Of a stretch of DNA of 64,000 nt, positions 16,188-25,612 are shown piece by piece. The DNA comes from CAVTWH01 sp963850915 (lineage in GTDB: Bacteria; Actinomycetota; Actinomycetes; Mycobacteriales; Micromonosporaceae): positions 620,001 to 684,000 of the forward strand of contig CAWKND010000004.1 of assembly GCA_963850915.1 (NCBI GenBank). Direction: 5' to 3'. Position numbers and translations under genes: made by a program. The notes beneath the pieces are model-generated. The model was not told the origin of the DNA, ran no database searches, and saw nothing but the letters and a program-made list of their open reading frames with translations. The stretch's first letter is position 1; each line of letters opens with the position of its first letter.

Positions 16188-17071
16188 TCAGGGGGAGCCG
16201 AAGGAGTTGAGTTCGCGGTAGGCGCCGAGCACCGCCTCGGTCCGCTCGGCCAGCTCGGCTCCCGAATCCCGGCCAGCCGCGGGCGACCCGTCCCGTCCGC
16301 CCCCCGACAGTCCGCTGCCCGACAAGCCCGTAACCCGACAAACCGCTACCCGGCAAGGCCGCTGCCCAGTAGGCGGTCGGCCTGGTGCCGCGCCTGTGCG
16401 GTCCGGGCATTCGCCTGCTGTACCGCTAGGTGCAGCTCGCACGCGTCGGCCAGCCGGACCAGCCGCGCGACCCGCGCGTGGATCCGGGCGTCGAGTACCT
16501 CCCGGGCCGCGTACAGCCGCACCATCTGCTCCCGTACCTGTATGCCCGTCTGGTCGCCGGCGGGCAGCCGCTTCAACACCTCGCCCAGTTCGCCGGCTCC
16601 GGCCAGTACCGTCGTCCGCTCGGTCAGCTCGCCGGCCAGCTCCCACAGTGCCTGGCGGAGCGCGGGCCGCGGCGAGGCGTCCAGCATCCGGCCGAGCTGC
16701 GGCCAGGCCCGCTCGATGCGCGCGCTCGCCCACTGTGCCCGGTCGAGGTGGGCCAGGCCGGTCGGGTCGGAGATCCGGTGTGCCCGCCGCCGCTGCGACC
16801 GCAGTAGCCGGCTGCCCAGCCAGTACAGCAGCGGACCGCTGGCTATCACGCCGAGGAGCGCGAGCCCGACGACCCAGCCGGACACGTCGTATGCGAAGAG
16901 CAGTCCGGCAAGGGCGTACGAGCCGCCGACCGACCAGGCAACCGTCGCCAGGATGGCCAGCGGCTGCCCCTGCTGTCCGGTGCGCTGCAGCGCAAAGTGG
17001 ACACGGGCGTGCAGGCTACCGTCCGGCCGGATGACCGTTACCTTGCGCCGCCGTCCCCGGGGAGTTCCCAC
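16188..17071 (-). pseudogene. conserved membrane protein (paralogue B), frameshifted in a repeat
   Basis: From a GTG at 17071 the frame encodes two membrane helices and the helical region seen in the neighbouring paralogue, then stops at 16346 after RLLGSGLAG. The expected C terminus (GAELAERTEAVLGAYRELNS) continues in another frame down to 16188. The break falls in a small array (about 16306-16370) whose units alternate between 15 and 16 nt. Two extra single bases explain the net shift. The protein is therefore 241 residues with a lost tail, or the gene switches phase, or the assembly is wrong. Function unknown. Confidence 0.65.
16306..16370. repeat. 15/16-bp tandem repeat at a frameshift
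   Basis: On the minus strand four units of the type AGCGGTTTGTCGGGT, of lengths 16, 15, 16 and 15. They lie inside the coding span of paralogue B. Confidence 0.7.
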
Positions 17072-17086
17072 CCCAGAGATGATGGC

Positions 17087-18934
17087 TTACTCGGGTACCC
17101 GGCGGTAAGCCCCGTCACTGGCCGAGGTCGCCATCGACGCGTATGCCCGCAGTGCCGCCGAGACCACCCGCTCGCGGTCGACCGGCGTGTACGGCTTGTC
17201 GCGCTTCTCCTGCTCGACGCGCCGGGCGTCCAGGATGTCCTGCGGCACCTTCAGGGTCAGGCTGCGCGCCGGGATGTCGATCTCGATCACGTCACCGGTC
17301 TCGATCAGCGCGATGAGGCCGCCGCCAGCCGCTTCGGGGGAGACGTGCCCGATGGACAGGCCGCTGGTACCCCCGGAGAACCGGCCGTCGGTGATCAGGG
17401 CGCACTTCTTGCCCAGCCCGCGCCCTTTCAGGTAGGAGGTGGGGTAGAGCATCTCCTGCATACCCGGACCGCCCCTGGGCCCCTCGTACCGGATGACCAC
17501 CACGTCTCCCGCGACGATCTCGTCGGCGAGGATCGCGGCGACCGAGGCCTCCTGCGACTCGAAGACCTTCGCCGGGCCGCTGAAGCGCCAGAGCTCCTCG
17601 TCCACCCCGGCGGTCTTCACCACGGCGCCGTCCAGCGCGATATTGCCGTGCAGGATGGCCAGGCCACCGTCGGCGGTGTACGCGTGCGCCACGTCCCGGA
17701 TGCAGCCCTGGGCCGCGTCGGTGTCCACCGAGTGCCACAGGTTGTCGGTGGAGAACGGCTCCGTGGTGCGTACCCCGCCGGGCGCCGCGTGGAACAGGGC
17801 CAGCGCCTCCGGCGACGGTGCGCCGCCGCGGATGTCCCAGGTGGACAGCCACTCGTCCACGCTGGCGGAGTGCACCGTGGAGACGTTGCGGTGCAGCAGT
17901 CCGCCGCGGTCCAGCTCGCCCAGGATGGCCGGGATGCCGCCAGCCCGGTGCACGTCTTCCATGTGGTACTTGGGGGTGTTCGGCGCGACCTTGGCCAGGC
18001 ACGGTACCCGCCGGGAGATGGCGTCGATGTCGGCGACCCCGAAGTCGAGCTCCGCTTCGCGGGCGGCGGCCAGCAGGTGCAGCACCGTGTTGGTCGAGCC
18101 GCCCATCGCCACGTCGAGCGCGACCGCGTTCTCGAACGCCGGCCGGCTGGCGATCGCGCGCGGCAGTACCGTCGCGTCGTCCTCGTCGTAGTAGCGCTTG
18201 GCGATCTCCACGATCAGGCTGCCGGCCCGCTCGAACAGCGCCTTGCGGGCGGAGTGCGTCGCCAGCGTGGAGCCGTTGCCGGGCAGCGCCAGGCCGATCG
18301 CCTCGGTGAGGCAGTTCATCGAGTTGGCGGTGAACATGCCCGAGCACGAGCCGCAGGTCGGGCAGGCCGAGCGCTCGATGCTGTCCAGTTGCTCGGTAGT
18401 GACCGACTCGTTCGCGGAGGCCACCATCGCGTCGATCAGGTCGAGCTTGGCGTGTACCACCCCGTCGACCGCCACCGTCTTGCCGGCCTCCATCGGTCCA
18501 CCGGAGACGAACACGGTGGGGATGTTGAGCCGCAGCGCGGCCAGCAGCATGCCCGGGGTGATCTTGTCGCAGTTGGAGATGCACACCAGGGCGTCCGCGC
18601 AGTGCGCGTTGACCATGTACTCCACCGCGTCGGCGATCAGCTCGCGACTGGGCAGCGAGTAGAGCATGCCGCCGTGGCCCATCGCGATGCCGTCGTCGAC
18701 CGCGATGGTGTTGAACTCGCGCCCCACGCCACCGGCCTCGGCGATCGACTCGGCGACCAGCGCACCGAGGTTGCGCAGGTGCACGTGGCCCGGTACGAAC
18801 TGGGTGAAGCTGTTGGCGATGGCCACGATGGGCTTGCCGAAGTCGCTGTCGGTCATGCCGGTGGCGCGCCACAGGGCGCGCGCGCCCGCCATCATGCGGC
18901 CGTGCGTAGAGGTCTTGGAGCGCAGCTCAGGCAT
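17087..18934 (-). CDS. ilvD: dihydroxy-acid dehydratase
   Basis: This 615-residue Fe-S enzyme dehydrates 2,3-dihydroxy-isovalerate and -methylvalerate, the third common step to valine, leucine and isoleucine. Cluster and active-site motifs are CISNCDKITPGM and CPTCGSCSGMFTANSMNC. The C-terminal GRFSGGTSGLSIGHVSPE is also present. The ATG at 18934 gives the normal family length and N terminus (MPELRSKTSTHGRMMAGAR). The frame runs further upstream without homologous sequence. TAAGAC lies 8 nt upstream, so it may be leaderless. It is not in the ilvBNC operon but points away from it 2.5 kb off. Confidence 0.96.
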   Translation of the reverse strand: MPELRSKTSTHGRMMAGARALWRATGMTDSDFGKPIVAIANSFTQFVPGHVHLRNLGALVAESIAEAGGVGREFNTIAVDDGIAMGHGGMLYSLPSRELIADAVEYMVNAHCADALVCISNCDKITPGMLLAALRLNIPTVFVSGGPMEAGKTVAVDGVVHAKLDLIDAMVASANESVTTEQLDSIERSACPTCGSCSGMFTANSMNCLTEAIGLALPGNGSTLATHSARKALFERAGSLIVEIAKRYYDEDDATVLPRAIASRPAFENAVALDVAMGGSTNTVLHLLAAAREAELDFGVADIDAISRRVPCLAKVAPNTPKYHMEDVHRAGGIPAILGELDRGGLLHRNVSTVHSASVDEWLSTWDIRGGAPSPEALALFHAAPGGVRTTEPFSTDNLWHSVDTDAAQGCIRDVAHAYTADGGLAILHGNIALDGAVVKTAGVDEELWRFSGPAKVFESQEASVAAILADEIVAGDVVVIRYEGPRGGPGMQEMLYPTSYLKGRGLGKKCALITDGRFSGGTSGLSIGHVSPEAAGGGLIALIETGDVIEIDIPARSLTLKVPQDILDARRVEQEKRDKPYTPVDRERVVSAALRAYASMATSASDGAYRRVPE

Positions 18935-19048
18935 GTCGTCCAGTCTTACACCGTGAGCGCCGGGCCGGTAACAGCTGAGGCGTCGGTTCCAATCTTCGGG
19001 ATGTGACCCACCCCGCAGCCGGTGGCGATCATCGGGCACAGTAGGGGA

Positions 19049-21428
19049 GTGCCCGTCGACACCCCTCCGGTCGCACTCGCGCACGCCGTCGCCGGCGCTG
19101 CGGCTTCCGGGCTGTCCGGAACTGGGCTGTCCGGGTCTGCCTCGATCGACCTCGCGGGCGGCCTGCCCGGCCCGGGGTCGATGGGTGCGGCGGTACTGAC
19201 CGGGGCTGTCGGGCTCGTCGCCGTGGTAGCGGCGGTACTCGCCGCGGGTCGGATACGGCGCGGGGTACCGGGGCCGTCCGGAAAGCTCGGTGCGGCCGCG
19301 GTGCTGTTCGCGGCGGCCGGAGTCGCCACCTGGGCGCTGCTCGCCGCGCTCTCCGGCAACCCGGCCGGTACCGGCGAACTGCTCCCGCTGGCCGCCGGCA
19401 CTGGTCCTCGGCAGCCTGCTGCAACTGGCCACCCTGCTGCGGCTGGCCTGCTCCGACGATCGCGCCGACGCGGTGCGCAGCCTGCTGGACGGTGCGCTGG
19501 TCGGCGGCTGCGGCTTCTTCGTCGCCTGGGACCTGGCCATCCAGCCGGCTCACCAGGCCCAGTTCGGCGCCGACTTCCTCGACCACCTGGCACCGCTGGC
19601 GATGGTGGGCGCGTGCGCCGTCCTGGCCGTACCGACCACGGTCGCGCTCATGGTGGCGGGGACGGCGCTGGTACTCGTGGTGCGTTCGCCGGCCGGCCGG
19701 GGGGTACTCCTGTCGGCCGCCGGCGTGGTGGTGGGCACAGCGGTACTCGCGGTGGCTGTGGTGACCACGGTGCGCTACGCCGGGCCGGTACCGGGCATCC
19801 TCGCCGTGCTGGCCTACGCCGGTGCGCTGCTCGGGGCCGGGCTGGTGGCGCCCCGGCTGGCCCGGGTAGCCCGGCCGGCTGCCGGCCTGTCCCGGCCACA
19901 GGTGCTGGTCGGCCTGGTACCCGTGCTGGTTGCCGCCGCCACGGCCGTCGTGCGGCGGGTCACCTTCGGCCCGGTGGACCCGATCGGCGTGGCGCTCCTG
20001 TTCGGCGGCGCCGCCGTGGTCAGCATCAGGCAGGCGGCCACCGTGGTGCAGCTGCGCCGGGTGCTCACCGGCTACCGCCACCAGGCGCACACCGATCCGC
20101 TCACCGGCCTGCCCAACCGGCGGCGGCTGTTGGCCGAGATCGAGGTGCCGGCTGGGCTCGAGGCGAGCACGCCGCCGGCCACCCTGATCCTGATCGACCT
20201 GGACGGCTTCAAGAGCATCAACGACATCCGCGGCCACGACGCCGGCGACCTGGTGCTGGTCGAGGTGGCCCGGCGGCTGCGCGTCGCGCTGCCGCCGGAC
20301 GGCTTCGCGGCGCGGCTGGGCGGCGACGAGTTCGCGGTACTCCTGCCCAACTGCCCCGGCCCCGGCTACCCGGCTGGCGCCGCGCCGGTTGCCGAGGCCG
20401 TGCGGGCGGCGCTGGCCGAACCGTTCCCGTTCGGCGACACCCAGGTATACGTGTCGGCGAGCCTCGGGCTGGCCGGCCGGGCGGACGGCGATCGGCAGGA
20501 GGGCGGGGGACCGAACCAGATGCTGGTCAACGCCGACGTGGCGCTGCGCTTCGCCAAGCAGCGCGGCAAGAACCGGGTGGAGAGTTACGCGGTCGCCGAC
20601 GCGCTCTGGCTGCGCCGGCGCAACCGGGTGGAGCAGGAGCTGCGCGGGGCGGCCGGGCGCGGCGAGCTGTCCCTGGTCTTCCAGCCGGTGATGGAGCTGC
20701 CGGCCGGTCGACCGGTCGGGGTGGAGGCGCTGCTGCGCTGGCAGCACCCGGAGCTGGGCGCTGTCCCGCCGGACGAGTTCATCCCGATCGCCGAGGACGT
20801 CGGGCTGGTCTCCGAGCTGGACCGGTGGGTACTCGACCAGGCGTGCCAGCAGCTGGCCGAGTGGCTGGCCCACGGGTACCAGGTGTGGACGGCGGTCAAC
20901 ATCTCGGTACGCGACCTGCAACAGCCCGGGTACGTGGCCCGGGTACTGCGGCTGCTGAAGGCGTACGAGTTGCCGCCGAGCCTGCTGGTACTGGAGGTGA
21001 CCGAGCACGCCGTGGCGCTCGACCCGGAGGAGTGCTCCGTCCGCCTGTCCGAGCTGCGCGCGCTCGGGGTACGCATCGCGCTGGACGACTTCGGGGCCGG
21101 GTACTCCTCGCTGGGGCAGCTGCGCACCATGCCGGTGGACATCGTCAAGATCGACCGTGCCCTGCTCGTCGAGCCGCTGCTGGACATCTCGGTGCAGCTG
21201 GCGCAGCGGCTGGGCAAGTTGGTGATCGCCGAGGGCATCGCCGACGCCGGGTCCCGGGCGGCCGTCGAGCGCACCGGGTGCCCGCTCGGGCAGGGCTCGG
21301 CGCTCTGCCCACCGGTACCGGCGGCCCAGGTGACAGCGCTGCTCGCGCCCACGGCACGGCTGCCCCGGCCCCGCCGCGCCCAACATGCGGGACAGGTTGA
21401 CGCGTCGCGTGAGATGCGTCAGAGTTAG
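19049..21428 (+). pseudogene. membrane GGDEF-EAL protein, frameshifted
   Basis: From a GTG at 19049 (CACAGT 6 nt upstream) the first ~115 codons encode membrane helices. Near 19390-19405 the frame is lost: the reading LLPLAAG continues sensibly only one base on, as LVLGSLLQLATLLRLAC. The 2,380-nt span holds one base too many; dropping a C near 19399 would restore it. Downstream are about six more helices, a GGDEF domain (RLGGDEFAVLLP) and an EAL domain (EALLRWQHPE, DDFGAGYSS, KIDRAL, AEGIAD) with catalytic residues intact. If real, the lesion separates the membrane sensor from the catalytic part. Its 3' end carries the ilvB promoter. Confidence 0.75.
21397..21425 (+). promoter_or_regulatory. 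ilvBNC promoter
   Basis: TTGACG, 17 nt, CAGAGT. The -10 ends 7 nt before the leader-peptide ATG, so that leader is probably leaderless. The promoter lies inside the end of the GGDEF-EAL gene. Confidence 0.6.
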
Positions 21429-21432
21429 TCGC

Positions 21433-21468
21433 ATGTCTCCGACGTACGCGATCCGAGTACTTCCCTGA
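21433..21468 (+). CDS. ilvB leader peptide
   Basis: This 11-codon ORF reads MSPTYAIRVLP. It places Ile, Val and Leu codons close together immediately before the attenuator hairpins. Ribosome stalling at these codons when branched-chain aminoacyl-tRNAs are scarce would change folding of the RNA downstream. It is too short for homology evidence; the case rests on position and codons. Confidence 0.7.
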   Translation: MSPTYAIRVLP

Positions 21469-21528
21469 GCGCACTCTTCCCCCGCGAAGAGTGCGCTGGC
21501 CCCGTGTGACTCACACGAGGGCTTTTTT
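21468..21528 (+). terminator. ilvBNC transcription attenuator
   Basis: The first hairpin is 21468-21497 (AGCGCACTCTT / AAGAGTGCGCT, 11 bp). The second hairpin is 21499-21522 (GCCC-CGTGTGA / TCACACG-A-GGGC) followed by six T at 21523-21528, a classical intrinsic terminator. Together with the leader peptide it forms an attenuator ahead of ilvB. Confidence 0.82.
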
Positions 21529-21688
21529 CTTGTCCACGAGCGGGTGTGTCCAGGGTTGTCGAACGCGCGCAGCGCGGTTGATCCACAGCGCAGACCAATA
21601 GCGCCGGCCCAAAGCGCACCATCCAGCAACAAAAGAAGCATCCGAAGCAGACCGGCAACCGAACCAAGATCCGGAGCAGGTGCCCGAC

Positions 21689-23605
21689 ATGACCAGACCG
21701 ACACCCGAGACCCTCGCCCACCGCGCGGGTAGCCCCGTCCCGACGCCGCCCGCCGCTGTGCCCGCGCCGAACGGTGCCGCCGTGAGCGGTGCCGCCCTCA
21801 GCGGAAGCGCCCTCAACGCGGCGGCCGGCGGCGTAAACCGGGCGGCGAAGACCGTCACCGACGAGCCGATGACCGGCGCGCAGTCGCTCGTCCGGTCGCT
21901 GGAGGCGCTCGGTGTAGAGGTGATCTTCGGGATTCCGGGCGGTGCGATCCTGCCGGCGTACGACCCGCTCTTCGACTCGTCGGTCCGGCACATCCTGGTC
22001 CGGCACGAGCAGGGCGCGGGGCACGCGGCCACCGGGTACGCCCAGGCGACCGGGAAGGTCGGCGTGTGCATGGCCACCTCCGGGCCGGGCGCCACCAACC
22101 TGGTCACCCCGATCGCCGACGCGCAGATGGACTCGGTGCCGATCGTGGCCATCACCGGGCAGGTTGCCCGGAGCGCCATCGGTACCGACGCGTTCCAGGA
22201 AGCCGACATCGCCGGTATCACGGTGCCCATCACCAAGCACAACTACCTGGTGCAGGACGGTGTCGACCTGCCCCGGATCCTGGCCGAGGCGTTCCACCTC
22301 GCGGGTACCGGCCGGCCCGGCCCGGTGCTGGTGGACATCCCCAAGGACGTGCTCACCAACCAGACTCTCTTCTCCTGGCCGCCGACCCTGGACCTGCCGG
22401 GATACCGGCCGACCCTGCACCCGCACGGCAAGCAGATCCGGGAGGCGGCCCGGCTGATCGCAGCCGCCAAGCGCCCGGTGCTCTACGTCGGAGGCGGGGT
22501 ACTGAAGGCCGCCGCCTCCGCCCAGCTGCTGCAGCTGGCCGAGCTGACCGGCGCGCCGGTTGTCACCACGCTGATGGCTCGCGGCGCGTTCCCCGACTCG
22601 CACCCGCAGCACGTCGGCATGCCCGGCATGCACGGCAAGGTCTCCGCGGTGTACGCGCTGCAGAAGGCCGACCTGCTGGTCGCCCTGGGTGCCCGCTTCG
22701 ACGACCGGGTCACCGGCCGGCTGGACTCCTTCGCCCCGCACGCGCAGATCGTGCACGCCGACATCGACCCGGCTGAGATCGGCAAGAACCGTACGGCCGA
22801 CGTGCCGATCGTGGGCGATGCCAAGTTCGTCATCGAGGAGCTGGTCACCGCGGTCGGGGCGGAGCACGCGGCCGGCCACTCGGCCGACCTGACCGACTGG
22901 TGGCGGCAGCTGCGCGACCTGATGGACCGGTACCCGCTGGGCTGGGAGGAGCCGGAGGACGGCACGCTGGCACCGCAGTACGTGATCAAGCGGATCGGCG
23001 AGATCGCCGGCCCGGATGCCATCTACTGCGCCGGAGTCGGGCAGCACCAGATGTGGGCGTCCCAGTTCATCTCCTACGAGAAGCCGGCTACCTGGCTCAA
23101 CTCCGGCGGCCTGGGGACGATGGGCTACGCGGTGCCGGCAGCGATGGGTGCCAAGGTGGGGCAGCCGGACAAGGTGGTCTGGGCCATCGACGGCGACGGC
23201 TGCTTCCAGATGACCAACCAGGAGCTGGCCACCTGTGCCATCGAAGGCATCCCGGTGAAGATCGCCATCATCAACAACGGCAACCTGGGCATGGTCCGGC
23301 AGTGGCAGACGCTCTTCTACGACCGGCGCTACTCCAACACCGACCTGGGTACCCACAAGCACCGCATCCCCGATTTCGTGAAGCTCGCGGAGGCGTTGGG
23401 CTGCATCGGCCTGCGCTGCGAGAGCGCCGCCGACGTCGACAAGACGATCGAGGCCGCGATGGCCATCAACGACACGCCGGTGGTCATCGACTTCGTGGTC
23501 GGCAAGGACGCCATGGTGTGGCCGATGGTGGCCGCCGGTACCAGCAATGACGAGATCTTGTTCGCCCGCGAGCAGCGGCCCAGCTTCGAGGAAGACGATC
23601 TGTGA
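21689..23605 (+). CDS. ilvB: acetolactate synthase large subunit
   Basis: This 638-residue TPP/FAD enzyme makes acetolactate from two pyruvates, or acetohydroxybutyrate from pyruvate and 2-ketobutyrate. After a variable Ala-rich leader of about 50 residues come the N-terminal TPP domain (IFGIPGGAILPAYD, GHAATGYAQATGKVG), the central FAD region and the C-terminal TPP motif from GDGCFQMTNQEL through NNGNLGMVRQWQ. The ATG at 21689 is preferred to a GTG 9 nt earlier because AGCAGG is correctly spaced for it. First gene of ilvBNC. Confidence 0.95.
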   Translation: MTRPTPETLAHRAGSPVPTPPAAVPAPNGAAVSGAALSGSALNAAAGGVNRAAKTVTDEPMTGAQSLVRSLEALGVEVIFGIPGGAILPAYDPLFDSSVRHILVRHEQGAGHAATGYAQATGKVGVCMATSGPGATNLVTPIADAQMDSVPIVAITGQVARSAIGTDAFQEADIAGITVPITKHNYLVQDGVDLPRILAEAFHLAGTGRPGPVLVDIPKDVLTNQTLFSWPPTLDLPGYRPTLHPHGKQIREAARLIAAAKRPVLYVGGGVLKAAASAQLLQLAELTGAPVVTTLMARGAFPDSHPQHVGMPGMHGKVSAVYALQKADLLVALGARFDDRVTGRLDSFAPHAQIVHADIDPAEIGKNRTADVPIVGDAKFVIEELVTAVGAEHAAGHSADLTDWWRQLRDLMDRYPLGWEEPEDGTLAPQYVIKRIGEIAGPDAIYCAGVGQHQMWASQFISYEKPATWLNSGGLGTMGYAVPAAMGAKVGQPDKVVWAIDGDGCFQMTNQELATCAIEGIPVKIAIINNGNLGMVRQWQTLFYDRRYSNTDLGTHKHRIPDFVKLAEALGCIGLRCESAADVDKTIEAAMAINDTPVVIDFVVGKDAMVWPMVAAGTSNDEILFAREQRPSFEEDDL

Positions 23606-23631
23606 GCGCGCAGCTCACTGGAGGAAACAGC

Positions 23632-24147
23632 ATGACCGTGCACACCCTGTCGGTGCTCGTCGAGAACAAGCCCGGGGTACTCGCCCGGGTGGCGCAGCTG
23701 TTCTCCCGGCGCGGCTTCAACATCGATTCGCTGGCCGTCGGAGAGACCGAGAACCCCGAGGTCTCCCGGATCACCATCGTGGTCAACGCCGACTCCTCAC
23801 CCCTGGAGCAGGTGACCAAGCAGCTCAACAAGCTGGTGAACGTACTGAAGATCGTCGAACTGGAAAACACCGGCAGCGTCCAGCGCGAGCTGCTGCTGGT
23901 GAAAGTGCGCGCCGACCGGCCGATGCGCTCGCAGGTACTGGAGACGGTGAACCTGTTCCGGGCCCGGGTGGTCGACGTCGCCCCGGACACCCTGACCATC
24001 GAGGCCACCGGTACGGCTGACAAGCTGGACGCGTTGCTGCGCGACCTGGAGCCGTACGGGATCAAGGAAATGGTGCAGTCGGGTCTGGTCGCGATCGGCC
24101 GCGGTTCGCGTTCGATCACCGGCCCCGCGCTGCGGGCCGCGGCCTGA
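23632..24147 (+). CDS. ilvN: acetolactate synthase small (regulatory) subunit
   Basis: This 171-residue protein has an N-terminal ACT domain (TLSVLVENKPGVLARVAQLF) that binds valine for feedback inhibition, and the C-terminal IlvN domain that activates the catalytic subunit. A strong GGAGGAAA lies about 5-10 nt before the ATG at 23632. It follows ilvB by 26 nt, so the two are cotranscribed. Confidence 0.95.
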   Translation: MTVHTLSVLVENKPGVLARVAQLFSRRGFNIDSLAVGETENPEVSRITIVVNADSSPLEQVTKQLNKLVNVLKIVELENTGSVQRELLLVKVRADRPMRSQVLETVNLFRARVVDVAPDTLTIEATGTADKLDALLRDLEPYGIKEMVQSGLVAIGRGSRSITGPALRAAA

Positions 24148-24244
24148 TCGTTTGGTTTTGAGTGACCCCGTCCGCGCGTCCGCGGGCGCTGAATGATGTG
24201 TACGGCCGCGCGAAGCCGCTGCCGTGTCTAGGAAGGAAAGTACA

Positions 24245-25258
<1,014 letters not shown>

Positions 25259-25281
25259 TTTTTGTTTCTCGCCCTTTCGCT

Positions 25282-25349
25282 CCGCGGGGCGGGGGTGACC
25301 ACTCCGGGCGGTCAGGCTTGATCCCTCCGTGGTCACCCCCGCCCCGCGG
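25282..25349. terminator. terminator after ilvC
   Basis: A perfect 21-bp inverted repeat (arms 25282-25302 and 25329-25349) with a 26-nt loop, GC-rich and without a T tract. Confidence 0.7.
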
Positions 25350-25600
25350 CGCGTCTGTGGGCAGCGTGGGCGGGTACGTCTCGGTGGTTGGTTGGCTTAA
25401 CGGCTTCGGTGTCCCGTGGTGGTGTGTGTTCTCGTGGTTGCGTGCGGTCTCGTGGTCGCCTTCCTTGCGTCAGTCGGCCTTCGCGTTCCCCTGGTTGCTC
25501 GGTGTGTTGGGGTGGGTGCAATGGGTTTAAGTGGGGTGGGGGTTGTGTTACCGGGAGATTGCGCTGCGTTGGCGGGCAAACGGGACTGACCGAACGGCGG
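25350..25600. other. G/T-rich intergenic stretch without a gene
   Basis: About 250 bp between the ilvC terminator and the mpgS promoter. From about 25370 to 25555 the plus strand is strongly G+T rich and poor in A, with recurring TCTCGTGGT and GGTTGG words. No start with good context leads into a plausible protein, and I see no tRNA-like fold. Confidence 0.5.
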
Positions 25601-25606
25601 TACCGT
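25601..25606 (+). promoter_or_regulatory. leaderless -10 element of mpgS
   Basis: TACCGT, 6 nt, ATG at 25613. Confidence 0.6.
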
Positions 25607-25612
25607 CGGGTC

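Noticed and set aside
17087..19540. Extended ilvD of 817 residues
   Set aside because: The 201 extra residues are arginine/glutamine-rich without homologous features and overlap the divergent gene start. The ATG at 18934 gives the family length.
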